Below are positions 1 to 9,726 of a stretch of DNA of 64,000 nucleotides, one piece after another; positions within the stretch are counted from its first letter, which is position 1, and each line of letters starts with the position of its first letter. The stretch spans positions 474,469,400-474,533,399 of the forward strand of contig NC_081406.1 of the NCBI RefSeq assembly GCF_030272615.1, in the 5' to 3' direction. Source of the stretch: Cryptomeria japonica (taxonomy: Eukaryota; Streptophyta; Pinopsida; Cupressales; Cupressaceae). Below the pieces are notes generated by a model. That model was not told the origin of the DNA and made no database searches. It worked only from the letters and a program-made list of their open reading frames with translations. Made by a program: the position numbers and the translations under genes.

Positions 1-402
1 CCTCAATCAATTCAGTTGACTCCTCAATCTAATGAGTTAACATATCAATCAACACTTGAGTTCAAATTCTCACCTCTTTTGTGTTGAAAATCTATAAATT
101 CAACCTCTTTTATCAATTCAAGCTAGAATCACAGAATAGAGAATTCACAGTCTTCAAAGTTATTGTCCATCTTATGTAGAAAATCAAGTGCAATACCTAA
201 GAGCCACCTACATCAACAATAATAGAGAAGAGCAATGGAAGCTTCATCACATCAATTGAGGGGGTTTAAATTAGATTTAATTTCATTGTGCAATTGATTT
301 GATGTTATTTCATTATAATTGAGTAATTTGATTAGATTAGAGTTGGTGATTCACTCTAATAATATAATTATGTTATTTACACTTAATTTACCCCAGAATG
401 CA
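1..402 (+). repeat. 5' LTR of element A (3' portion only)
   Basis: This segment aligns end to end with 17648-18072. The main difference is a gap of about 20 bases near position 52. It ends in CA directly before the primer-binding site. A TATAAAT stretch at 93-99 (copy at 17761-17767) is a possible core promoter, but the R/U5 boundaries cannot be placed from sequence alone. Confidence 0.85.
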
Positions 403-404
403 TT

Positions 405-422
405 TGGTGAACCCAACATGAA
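405..422 (+). other. Primer-binding site of element A
   Basis: The stretch TGGTGAACCCAACATGAA starts with the TGG expected opposite a tRNA 3' CCA and lies two bases after the LTR. Elements E1 and E2 carry almost the same site (TGGTGAACCCGACGTGAA in E1), so A and E probably share a tRNA primer. I did not assign the tRNA. Confidence 0.7.
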
Positions 423-509
423 ACAGATCTAACCTTCATTTCCTGTTTTGGTTGATTTTGCAGATCCGTCTGTGCCCAAAAAAATAAGAATCCTTAATTG
501 ACTAGACAG

Positions 510-1165
510 AAATTCGCAATTGCGAATATTTATCCACACTTGTCATTAAAATCCATTGCAATTGACAGTAAAATCCACCGCAATTGCTAATATGATCCGT
601 AATTGCTCAAAAAAAGGGAAAAAATAATTTTTTATTTGTCGTTTCTTAATTAGTTGATCTTGTGCACCTAACCCATAAAAAAAATTAATTCTGGAAATTT
701 TCATTTTTTGCATAAAATGTGTCTAATTCGATCGCAGGAAAGGTAACCTTCAAAATCTCAGGTGCAAGGAGGGAAAGATAGCATAGGAGAGAACAAAGAG
801 CATACCAAAGACTCCTAAAAGCAGAAAGAGAGCTTCGTGAAATTGAAGACAAAGAAGAAATCTCCCAATACCATAGAAGCATCCACCGATTCATTGCTAA
901 ATATAAATTTAATGACGACATTAATGTGATGGCTCATGTGATTTGGGATAACATCATTGTAGAATAAAATCTCTATCTTTTGTCTTTTGTTGTTGTCTAA
1001 AAAAATTTGCATTTAACTAATGAGCAATTGACCTAATATTGCTACGTAATTTCTCAAACATCAATTCGCAATTGCTATCATAGTAATTCACAATTGATAG
1101 CATCAGTTTGCAATTGATCAGATATCAGTTTACAATTGCTCAGTAGTTAGTTCACAATTTCCAGT
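510..1165 (+). repeat. CAATTG-rich cluster at the 5' end of element A
   Basis: Short variants of GCAATTGC and CAATTG recur at irregular spacing (near 516, 557, 579, 1024, 1070, 1090, 1110, 1131 and 1151). The same motif forms a regular 39-bp tandem repeat near the other end of the internal region (8151-8365). No protein-coding sense is evident except at 782-967. Confidence 0.6.
782..967 (+). pseudogene. Small helix-rich open frame in the leader of element A
   Basis: A frame open from just after a TAG at 779-781 to a TAA at 965-967 encodes about 61 residues. It is rich in Arg, Lys and Glu in its first half (for example LLKAERELREIEDKEE) and ends in an aromatic segment (MAHVIWDNIIVE). The only internal ATG is near its end. 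The composition looks coding rather than random, and a fragment of a gag-like N-terminus is possible. I recognise no family. Confidence is low because of its length. Confidence 0.25.
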
Positions 1166-2400
1166 TTAGGTTTTTGCATTTTGTTTTTATTTAGTTCTGG
1201 TTTTTATCAGGATGCTCTATGTTTGTGAAAAGACAGAGCTCTGTAGCTGAGAAAATTAGGCTAGATAGCCCATCATATGTCTACTAACATTATTTTCTCT
1301 ATAGGGTTAGAGTAGAAAATTTCTTTTGGTGTTGTTAAAAAGAACAATATAACTTTCATCATTGCTATGACGGTTAAAATGAACCCCATGCCTTTTTGGA
1401 GCAACATCTCCAATAGTTTAGAAAATATTGCAATGAAATTTTAAAAGGAATCATTGTTCTTCATGTCTTCAAGGTGATAGGTATATGCTCTCCCCTTTTG
1501 GGGGTGATCAAAAAGCCAGACCCACCTTTTTCATGCTTTATTTTGTTTTCTGCATTAGGATAACACCTTTAGAAGGCCTGCCTCCCAAGTAGCCCATAAG
1601 GCCAAGTGAGAGGGAATGACCTAAGTGGAAATGGCTAAAGCCAAGTAATCAAAGACACTCTAAATAAATGTGTATGTGATAAAAATCATATGCGACGAGT
1701 GTTATATGTTGTCATAACGGTGTTATGCCTCCCTCGATGCCTATACAATATGTTAAAATCTATAGAGTGTAACCTCTATGGACTGGGAGACCTCCCTCAA
1801 TGGAGTGTAAAATGTTGTTGATTGTGACCACTTGAACAGAACCCTTTCTAAACACCTTAGAAATTAGAAGCCCAACTGAGTCAGTAACCAGACACTTGGA
1901 TTATCACAGTGCAAGGGTGGGGAAGAATCCACCCCCAAGACACTCACCATATATCCCCTAGGATAAAAGGCCAATTGAGGAGCAATCTTCTTTGGTCTAA
2001 TTTCCAGAAAAAGGCAAAAAAAATGGGCGCACCCTAGGGTGTGACAGGGTTGTTTGAGCTGATGGAGTATCAAGATGTGGGTTGTGGTAATACTTGGGAC
2101 CTTTTGACCATTAGGAGAGTCTGCTTTATGTGCTATCGAATTGCCAAAAAAAGATCTCAACATTCTTAAGGATTTGAAAAAGTCCTTTAAATAGGTTCTC
2201 TCTTTATCTATAATTGTTTTCTTTGCTTGCTATTGTGTCTTTGCAATATCAACATCAACAAGATCAAACACCCTCAACAAGGTCAAGTTTTGACATCAAC
2301 ATCAAACGTCAGATCAACATCAAACTCTTGCAACATTCTAGAAATGGAGAAAACATCTTACATGTTGTGATCATAGGTCCAAACCAATCAAACAAACATC
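968..2400. other. Non-coding leader of element A
   Basis: No convincing reading frame on either strand. The stretch contains the second half of the CAATTG cluster and otherwise unremarkable AT-rich sequence. Minus-strand openness near 1864-2163 has no family features and no start context. Confidence 0.5.
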
Positions 2401-4390
2401 ATGGATTGGCATTATGCATTTCGTAGGAAAGGTGAAGAATCCGTCCCTTCCATTCCTATTCCAACACCATCCATAGAAACCTTAGCTCAACAAATCAATA
2501 CTTTGCAACAACAAATGAGAGACATGACTAGTCCTAGCAACCATAGGGCCTGGTTAGAAAATATGATGAGGGAGGTGATAACCACAAGGTAATCATTATC
2601 AAGATAACCTTCTTCTTCTTGTGAGACCATTCAAACATGCCAAACTTCATTATTCAACAAAATCATTCCTACCTCAATTCAACCAACATTAGAGTCATGG
2701 CAACCTTCTTTCAACCCAACATATCTATCATACCAATCATATCAACCTAACATTCAAAGTACCTCTTTCAACCAAAATCAAACCCCTTTCAACCAAAACC
2801 AAACCTTTTTCAACCAAAATCAAACCTCTTTCAACCCAAATCAAGCCTCTTTCAACAAAAATGAAACCCCTTTTAACCAAAATCAAACCTCTTTCAACCA
2901 AAATCAAACCTCTTTCAACCAAAATCAAACCCCATTCAACCAAAGTCCAAATCAAAATTCACACCAACCCAAATCAAGCCTCTTTCAACAAAAATGAAAC
3001 CCCTTTTAACCAAAATCAAACCTCTTTCAACCAAAATCAAACCCCATTCAACCAAAGTCCAAATCAAAATTCACACCAACCCAACATTCAAACCTCTTTC
3101 AACCAAAATCAAACCCCTTTCAACCAAAGTCAAAATCAAAATTCATTCAACCAAAATCAAACCTCTTTCACCCAGAATCATACTCCTTTCAACCCAAACC
3201 AAATCCCATTCAACCAAAATCCAAATCAATCATATCTATCCACCACTTCATCATCCCCTGAAGTCACACAAGACCAATCCATGCCATCTCTATCCAATAA
3301 CACAATCTCCCAAGGGCTATCTATCATATAAATCCAATCTTATTCAAGTCATGATTCAAAGTATCTCATTCAAAATCCTTCCTCATCATGCCAAAGTGTT
3401 GGAACCTTCCAAAAATATCCCATGCAAACTCCTTCGTGTCAGGAGGACAATCCAAAATCAAAAGAAATCAGTCATTAAATAAATCAAGATCAAGAACAAA
3501 CCCTTTCATCCTACCCAATTTTTTATGAAGACTCCGCCTATCAAGAATCTTATGATGATCCCCTCATTCTTTTCTATTCCACTCATAATAACACCCTTGT
3601 TTCTCAAGAGCGAGATATTCTTTCAAGTTTCATCCAACATCCACCTACTAAGCAAGATCGGGACATCCCTTCCATCCTTCCTAATAATCTCTTTCCAAGT
3701 CAAGATCAAAGTATCCCTTCACTTTCATGTCCTAAACAAGATCCCATTATTTATACATATTCTTATCAAGATCCCTCTTTCCCTTCATTTCCATGTCATA
3801 ATCCTCCATTTCTCTCACAAGATTCCCTCTCAAATGAATCTACCATTTCTACTAGTCTTCCTTATGATCTCAATGCCTCTATACAAGTTGTTCATGAACT
3901 CTTTACCAATGGAATCACCAATCCAAATCATACTACACAAGACAACTTGTCAACAATTGTATATGCACCATTATCACACGCCAATGTGGTGACCGAAACA
4001 AGCATGGCACCAGCTAATGAAATCAACACCCAAATTGTTGCATCATCTTCTTCAAGCACAAGCATAACACCAACTAATGAGATCAACACCTGGTTGCCTT
4101 CATCATACTCTTCAAGTGCATCAATAGAAATAATCATAGCACCCGCTCATGTCACAACTTTGAAACTAGAGTCTATTTGCCTCATACACCCACACTTGAA
4201 AGACTGGGGGCAAGAAGATCTACCACAACCGAATTGGTTTGAAAATAAAGAGGCTATAGAAGAAACAATGTGTGAAAGACACCTAGCTGAATATCCTATT
4301 GAAAAAGATAGGTTCATCCAACTCTTCAAACAAAGACCAATGAATTATCTACACAAAGTTCATACCAACTCAATAAAAACATGCACCTAA
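2401..4390 (+). pseudogene. Asn/Gln-rich gag-like polyprotein remnant of element A
   Basis: The frame starts at an ATG (MDWHYAFRRK). A short helical segment follows (LAQQINTLQQQMRDM), a placement typical of Ty3-like gag N-termini. The frame has stops at 2590 and about 2605, then runs into a heptapeptide repeat (TSFNQNQ and variants) from 2761. A duplication junction near 2970 shifts the repeat to the next frame, which stays open to 4390 apart from stops at 3329 and 3476. Downstream of the repeat the product is Ser/Pro/Asp-rich, then Ser/Thr-rich. The last 80 residues contain LIHPHLKDWGQ followed by a WFENKEAI segment, which resembles LFHPQLINWDQ and FQNDEAFI in the protease-RT spacer of element D. 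No protease or RT is visible. Reading this as a gag or spacer protein is an inference from position and from the resemblance to D. Confidence 0.5.
2761..3236 (+). repeat. 21-bp tandem repeat encoding FNQNQ heptads
   Basis: About 17 units of a 21-base sequence (consensus ACCTCTTTCAACCAAAATCA plus A) encode the heptad T-(S/P)-F-N-Q-N-Q. Variants include FNPNQ, FNKNE and FNQS. Units differ mostly at single bases. A larger block is itself duplicated (about 2838-2969 and 2971-3084), and its junction changes the reading frame. Confidence 0.9.
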
Positions 4391-5431
4391 AAATATATTA
4401 CATCTAAGGGTGGGTTCATTTCAATTTTCAGTATTGCATTTGCATATTTCTTTACTCCTTTGCATATCTTCATTTCAGAGTACATCATAGTTGCTTGCAT
4501 ATCACCATTGCACAACATATAGTTGCATATCATTATTGCTTTCTCATATAGTTGCATAAATAAAAACATGATGATTGTCTGAGTCATTCACCTATCTGCA
4601 CTGAAAGGAACGAAGGTTGTCTCATTTCCAAGATACTTGTTCATTAAGTCTTTAGGAGGCCTTTAGTCATTCATCTTCAATGTTACCTTGTGATTTAGCT
4701 TTATCCTTGTTCATAGTTTCACTATCAAGTCTTGTTGCCCAAAATCTATCAATTCCAATATCTCACACATTAATCAATAGCTCTAAGTTATTACAGATAC
4801 CTAGTTGATCATGTGGCTAGTGAAAAGTCCAAAATTCTACTTTAGCACCGTTGTAATTGTCATACCCACATAGGTTTCATTACTTACAAGTCAAGGCAAG
4901 AAAATAAAGAAAAGAAAAGAAAAATACTATGCCAATATTCATCTCAAGGCAAAATAAACAATGATATATTACTGAAATATCACGCATACAAGTGCGACAA
5001 TAAAAGATTGACTATGGGAACATGCAAATAACTCCATCATGGCTATGGACGCCTGTTGGCAATGGAGAAATATTTGATAGATTACAGTGCATAACCTCGT
5101 CGGAGCCCTAAAAGCTTGCTAGCAACGAGGCTCTATCCAAGATACTTTTGAAGTTAGAATAACTCACGTAGCTAGCCACATAGGATTCCAAGGGTCTTTG
5201 ATGGTTATAAGAGTTGGAATGAATTCAAATATACACACATTGGCAAAAGAAGATCAAAGTTTCAAGAATTGATGGAGAAGTTTTCCATGCCTCCGTTCAT
5301 AAATCTTGGCTACACGGTGTGTTAGATTGGATTGTCTAAACTCTTTTGGGGATGAATTGAACTCCTATCTCTGAAATGGTTCACACCTTCAATCAAATCA
5401 ATGCATTTCAGAGTGAGGGGCACACACATTC
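4391..5431. other. Unassigned AT-rich internal region of element A
   Basis: No open frame with family features on either strand. The coding remnant upstream ends at 4390, and the region runs to the TRIM-like insertion. It may contain decayed pol sequence too diverged to read by eye. Confidence 0.4.
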
Positions 5432-5560
5432 TATTACAAGCTAGGGTTGTCGTTGCACCAACAAATCGACCTATCAATGCCCGATACAACCACTATACTT
5501 ATAGAATCCATAGGAGGCTATTAAACCATGTCACGAATCCCCGCGAGGGATGGTGGCCCA
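5432..5560 (-). repeat. TRIM-like element, left repeat (3' LTR in element orientation)
   Basis: Direct repeat of 5638-5764, with a handful of substitutions and a 2-base indel near the end (GGTGGCCCA against GATGGCA). Confidence 0.75.
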
Positions 5561-5617
5561 CTGCCAGCAATCCCCCTCCCAGCATCACTCACCGTGGCCT
5601 GCGTGATTTGAACATGT

Positions 5618-5635
5618 GACCAAGCTCTGATACCA
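5618..5635 (-). other. Initiator-Met-tRNA type primer-binding site of the TRIM-like element
   Basis: The minus strand reads TGGTATCAGAGCTTGGTC two bases after the LTR end. The first 12 bases match the standard plant initiator-tRNA site; two mismatches follow. Confidence 0.75.
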
Positions 5636-5637
5636 CT

Positions 5638-5764
5638 TGTTACAAGCTAGGGTTGTCGTTGCACCAAAAGATCGACCTATCAATCCCCGATACAACCACT
5701 AGACTTATAGAATCCACAGGAGGCTATTAAACCATGTCACGAATCCCCGCGAGGGACGATGGCA
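5638..5764 (-). repeat. TRIM-like element, right repeat (5' LTR in element orientation)
   Basis: Starts TGTTACAAG and ends GGCA on the plus strand, giving a TG...CA form. It is a near copy of 5432-5560. Confidence 0.75.
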
Positions 5765-5904
5765 TCCTTGTTTAGGAACTACATCTTCATATCGCATACT
5801 ACATTAGCATAATTTACATTTGAAAAATTCATTGTCTCCATGTGCATTGCCTAGAGCACCATATCATAAAGGTTTTCATACTTGGGGGCATAACTGAAAA
5901 AATC

Positions 5905-6060
5905 CTAAATACTCATAAAAAAGTCCTAAAAAAATTAAAACATTCAGATAAAGTCTTGAAAAAATCCTAAACATTCAGATAAAGACCTAAAAAAATTAAA
6001 ACATTCCGATAAAGTCCTGAAAAAATCCTAAAAATCGCAAAAAGTCTTGAAAAAATCAAT
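5905..6060. repeat. Degenerate A-rich tandem repeat
   Basis: Repeated blocks of AAAGTCCTGAAAAAATCCTA alternate with AAAAATTAAAACATTC(A/C)GAT. About six imperfect half-units are visible. There is no coding sense. Confidence 0.6.
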
Positions 6061-7098
6061 CCAAATACATTCAAATATCAATCCACAAAATACAAAACCA
6101 TTGAAAAAACAATTTAAAAACTTGCAATAAATTGTCTTGCAAGAATCAAACACCCTAGCAGATATCCAACAAACACTTCGCACGAAGTGAAACAAACGAT
6201 ACAACTATCTTGTCAAAACATTTGCAATCAAGTTGATCAACTATCTAATCTATCAAATCACTATCGAACTATCAACGTGAACACCATCTTGTCTTAAACA
6301 GAATCAGTACACTCGAAACCAGATAGGTCACTCTTAAATGGGGTCCAAAACTTCTCAAACCAAATATTATCAAAATCACATCAAACACATCAAAGCAAAG
6401 ACATAGTCAGTCCAACTGCTGAGTTTTGTCTATTTTGGTTGACTCTTTTTATCAATTGGCAAAGATCATGTTTCTAGCTACTCAAGGATGTCCAACAGTG
6501 ACTAGAGGAGTCATGGTAGGCATGATCCTTTTCTTTGTTTGCTGTTTTTTGGTGTGAACCAATGAAGTTCTAGGGCAATAGTTCCAGTGGGTGTTTGTGA
6601 TTGGTGCATTCATTCGGCGAGTATCCCATGAAGGATAACTATGCATGTGACTACTGCACATACCTCAACCCCTATTGTTATTCCTAGAATGTAGGGTTCA
6701 CTCCTTGTCTACTACGTGTTTATTCTTTACAATGAGATATCTATGCATATTGGTTCCTTATACCCTAGTGTACAAAGCTTCATTGTTATATAATAAGGCT
6801 CAATGATGATAATGTATTACACTATGAATAAAGACAAGAAGACTATTCATCATCAATCGTATCATTTCATTTTTCTGATCTCATCATGTTGATTGTCTCT
6901 TCAGATCATTCTCTCATCAAGCATTTTCTTCTTGAATCAACCTTTTCAATTCTTTCCAATCATTCATTTCATTTAATAACATCTCTCTCGTCACTTAATT
7001 TCAATCTTTTCATCTATCATTTCAACATTTCTATCTATCAATAAATTTTTCCTCACCTTCATCATATTTTATCATTCATCCAATCTTGATCTATCATT
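6061..7098. other. Unassigned internal region of element A
   Basis: AT-rich sequence with many TCATCAT and TTCAAT tracts. I see no supported coding frame, RNA gene or transposon end. Confidence 0.4.
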
Positions 7099-7276
7099 TG
7101 TCTTATACACGATTTATCCTTCCTGAAACCAGACATGATCTTCTATCTTTGTCTTATACAAGATGTATCCTTCCTGAAACCAGACATATCGGTCTTATAT
7201 AGAATGTATCCTTCTTGAAACTAGACGTTTTCATCATCTTTGTCTTATATAGGATGTGTCCTTCCTGAAACTAGAC
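7099..7276 (+). repeat. Four spaced copies of a roughly 37-bp repeat
   Basis: The core TGTCTTATACA-GAT-TATCCTTCCTGAAAC-AGAC occurs four times at about 45-60-base spacing, with small substitutions. The gaps between copies contain ATC-rich filler. Confidence 0.7.
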
Positions 7277-7537
7277 TTTATCTTTATCAAATTAATCCTA
7301 TCAATCTCATCATTCAATAAATCTACAAATCACTTTAACCATTTCTTCTATGCAATCAAACTCATTCATGTCATAAACTAACCATTCTTCCATTTCTCAT
7401 CCAACATTCTTCATCATTCGAGAGATCATCCATGCCTTCAATGCACAAATAATCTCTCAAGTAACCAAATATGGGAATGTGCTAAATATGCCACACATCC
7501 TCGAGTGTGATGGATGCCTCACTTGTCAGAAGATTAA

Positions 7538-7864
7538 ATGAGCAAGTCTTCGAATGCCAACGCTCAATCAACACAGCAATCATGGCCCTATTGGCCATCA
7601 CCTCAGGCAAGTGCACTATATGGTATAAACCAATCTGTCGAAGCAAAGCAGTATCCTCTGCATCTAACTCATGGCGTTGACCAAGACCATCTAGCCTCGT
7701 CTATCTCACAACCAAGACTGGATAATTCTCCTACATTTGAGAAAGAGAAAACTGAATTAGATACATCATTCGCATCACAAGAAAACACAAAAAAATGCAT
7801 ATCATGTCAAATGCGAACTGAAATTATCAATTGTGGATCAATTAAAGCAATTGCGAGAAAATAA
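7538..7864 (+). CDS. Unrecognised small open frame near the 3' end of element A
   Basis: The 108-residue frame is Ser/Gln-rich at first (MSKSSNANAQSTQQSW), then neutral with PTFEKEKTELDTSF. It runs into the first CAATTGC repeat unit, which supplies its last ten or so residues and its stop. I recognise no family. It could be the C-terminal remnant of an element protein or a chance frame. Confidence 0.2.
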   Translation: MSKSSNANAQSTQQSWPYWPSPQASALYGINQSVEAKQYPLHLTHGVDQDHLASSISQPRLDNSPTFEKEKTELDTSFASQENTKKCISCQMRTEIINCGSIKAIARK

Positions 7865-7886
7865 TGCAATTGCGAATTAATATTTT
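7848..7886 (+). repeat. Isolated upstream copy of the 39-bp CAATTGC unit
   Basis: This segment matches the 39-bp unit of the array at 8151-8365 with about one change (GCGAATT for GCAAATT), 265 bases upstream of the array. It may be the seed of the array. Confidence 0.7.
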
Positions 7887-7987
7887 CTTCTAGTTTTTGA
7901 CACAATTTTTTTTGTATTTTTTGACACAATGCAAATCTTCTTATAATTTTTGATAAATTTTGATATTTTGAAGTAAAAAAAAAGTAA

Positions 7988-8027
7988 TATAATATAAGAA
8001 ATATATATATATATTTCTTATATTATA
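7988..8027. repeat. Perfect 40-bp AT-rich palindrome
   Basis: TATAATATAAGAAATATATA is followed directly by its exact reverse complement. It could extrude as a cruciform or be a slippage product. No target duplication or terminal-repeat signature supports a MITE. Confidence 0.8.
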
Positions 8028-8150
8028 ATAATTCTAAATTGGATGCCAAAATTCCTTTTAGAATTCATATCGTGATATATAATAGGAATTAGCCCTGTTT
8101 TTGTTTATGCCTCAGATTGTAATAAATTACAAGCAGGTGTTTCCGATTTT

Positions 8151-8365
8151 CAATTGCGAGAAAATAATGCAATTGCAAATTAATATTTTCAATTGCGAGA
8201 AAATAATGCAATTGCAAATTAATATTTTCAATTGCGAGAAAATAATGCAATTGCAAATTAATATTTTCAATTGCGAGAAAATAATGCAATTGCAAATTAA
8301 TATTTTCAATTGCGAACTAATATTTTCAATTGCGAGAAAATAATACAATTGTGAATTAATATTAG
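8151..8365 (+). repeat. 39-bp tandem repeat array (CAATTGC minisatellite)
   Basis: Four adjoining 39-base units start at 8151, 8190, 8229 and 8268. A 20-base half unit (8307-8326) and a diverged unit (8327-8365) follow. Each unit contains two CAATTG palindromes. Because 39 is a multiple of three, the array stays open in several frames on both strands and creates spurious open frames. Confidence 0.9.
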
Positions 8366-8650
8366 CAATTGCGGATAAATATACACTCAATTGCGGATGA
8401 CATAATTTTTCCACTTCTACACATTGATCAAAAATTTGGAAAAACAGACAAAAATGGGCATAATTTTGGAAACCTCACCAAACTTCACATTATCACTTTC
8501 TAATACATTTTCGAAAAAATAGTCTTCGTTCCACAAATTTTCAACCACCTTTTCCGAGGGGGCATATTTATACACTAAATGTCGTCGGAGCATACTAGGG
8601 CAAAAAAAAAATCATTTTCTTTCAAACAACATCAGTCCAACATTGTGTCA

Positions 8651-8662
8651 AAGAGGGGCAAA
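8651..8662 (+). other. Polypurine tract of element A
   Basis: AAGAGGGGCAAA lies immediately before the TGTAGACACC start of the 3' LTR. Confidence 0.8.
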
Positions 8663-8720
8663 TGTAGACACCTAAAAATGTCTCATTAATTCTACACTAA
8701 TTATTTGTCTATTTAATTAA

Positions 8721-8734
8721 GTAATTCTTTAATT
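8721..8734 (+). repeat. Target-site duplication, left copy, LINE 1
   Basis: GTAATTCTTTAATT is identical to 16987-17000. It adjoins the poly-T (poly-A on the element strand) end of the LINE. Confidence 0.85.
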
Positions 8735-8753
8735 TTTTTTATTTTTTTTTTAT
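8735..8753 (-). other. A-rich tail of LINE 1
   Basis: On the plus strand this is a T run with single A interruptions directly after the duplication. It marks the 3' end of the minus-strand LINE and fits target-primed reverse transcription. Confidence 0.8.
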
Positions 8754-8991
8754 AAAAGTGGAAAACCACTAAATTTTATTAATATTGAAAATTTTTACAA
8801 CCTGGTTCAAAGAGCACCGGTAGGAAAGAACCAGGCAAAGAAAACCTTCGGTCTAGCTCATACATGAAAACAGATAGAAGCCCACCTGAGATTACAAAGT
8901 CGCCATGTTGGCCAACAAAAAACCCAACCCCTTGTCATGAGTACAAAAAATTTCTCTGTTTGAGATAAAAAAAAATCTGTGTCTGAGAAAG

Positions 8992-9726
8992 TTACAATGT
9001 CATATACCACGAACTAGTGCTTTCCAACGGAGGAGAAGAAGGGGGAGTATCCACATCAATGAGAAATATAGGAGGCATCATCTGAATAGGTAGGACTGAT
9101 GTTAGCGAAGACAGAACATTGTGCATTGATTCTAGGAGGAAGTGGAGACCTGAAAATATGTTTACAGCTGCTCCCAAACAATCTGGTGATATATGATCTA
9201 ATAGAGCTACCATAGCAAACAAAGTATCATCATATAGGTTAGAGATCAAACCATTTCTCATAATTGAAAGAATCTCCCCATACCAGCCAGAAGATAATAA
9301 CTGAGAACGAGGTAGGAAACCAACATACTCAAAATTACCAAATTCAAAACAATAAAAAGATAATGCACTATCCAAATCATCAGTAGTGTAGTAATTGGAG
9401 AGGAAGTATGCATCAAAAAGTGCCCTGACCATAGCAGAATCCAGAAGCACATCCATACAAATAGTGAGAAAATGAGATGCAATTTCAGCAAGATAACAAC
9501 CTGTATTCTCCACCAGTCGTCGCTTTCCCAAAACCTTGCGAAAAGCCAAAGAGAAATCCACATAATACACTTGAAACAGACGCCCAAGCTTTTCCTCATC
9601 AAAAACATGAGAATCTTGGAAATCATACTGCATGCGAGGCATCAAAATGCGATAGCCCACAAACTCCATAAAAGGATAGTGCAAAACCAATAGAAAACAC
9701 AGGAATATATGGAGATTAAAAGCCAT
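8992..9726 (-). CDS. Unidentified 244-residue open frame downstream of LINE ORF2
   Basis: Uninterrupted frame starting MAFNLHIFLCFLLVLHYPF, with a hydrophobic N-terminal stretch of about 18 residues that could act as a signal or membrane segment. The middle is acidic and aromatic (FDAYFLSNYYTTDDLDSAL), and the C-terminus is Pro/Ser-rich (VDTPPSSPPLES). It lies between the LINE RNase H and the tail, where plant L1 elements usually have 3' UTR. It has no stops, whereas every upstream LINE frame is broken. I recognise no domain. It could be an extra LINE ORF, a transduced segment or a chance frame; a partly open overlapping minus frame (9258-9626) argues for stop-poor composition. Confidence 0.35.
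   Translation of the reverse strand: MAFNLHIFLCFLLVLHYPFMEFVGYRILMPRMQYDFQDSHVFDEEKLGRLFQVYYVDFSLAFRKVLGKRRLVENTGCYLAEIASHFLTICMDVLLDSAMVRALFDAYFLSNYYTTDDLDSALSFYCFEFGNFEYVGFLPRSQLLSSGWYGEILSIMRNGLISNLYDDTLFAMVALLDHISPDCLGAAVNIFSGLHFLLESMHNVLSSLTSVLPIQMMPPIFLIDVDTPPSSPPLESTSSWYMTL

Larger units (their letters stand above)
5432..5764 (-). mobile_element. TRIM-like miniature LTR element
   Basis: Two direct repeats of about 128 bases (5432-5560 and 5638-5764) flank a 77-base core. Read on the minus strand, the core begins two bases after the repeat with TGGTATCAGAGCTTGGTC, a methionine-initiator-tRNA type primer-binding site. It ends with a purine-rich GGGAGGGGGATT stretch a few bases before the other repeat. 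LTR-PBS-PPT-LTR in about 330 bp with no coding capacity is the layout of terminal-repeat retrotransposons in miniature. One repeat end reads TA instead of the expected TG. A clean 5-bp target duplication is not visible (flanks CATTC and TCCTT), so the outer limits are good to a few bases only. Confidence 0.75.

Noticed and set aside
2737-2955. Minus-strand frame with a repeated LILVERG motif
   Set aside because: Antisense shadow of the FNQNQ heptad repeat; 21-bp units stay open on both strands.
5618-5640. Possible tRNA gene because of similarity to initiator Met-tRNA
   Set aside because: Only the 3' end complement is present, in the position of a primer-binding site; no cloverleaf sequence.
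7988-8027. Perfect palindrome as a MITE or terminator
   Set aside because: No terminal repeats with unique core and no target duplication; AT dinucleotide core favours slippage.
8151-8365. Regular repeats suggesting a CRISPR array
   Set aside because: Units are head to tail with no unique spacers, in a plant retrotransposon.
8089-8414. Three overlapping open frames on both strands with a 13-residue repeat
   Set aside because: They come from a 39-bp tandem repeat, whose length keeps several frames open; no coding signature.
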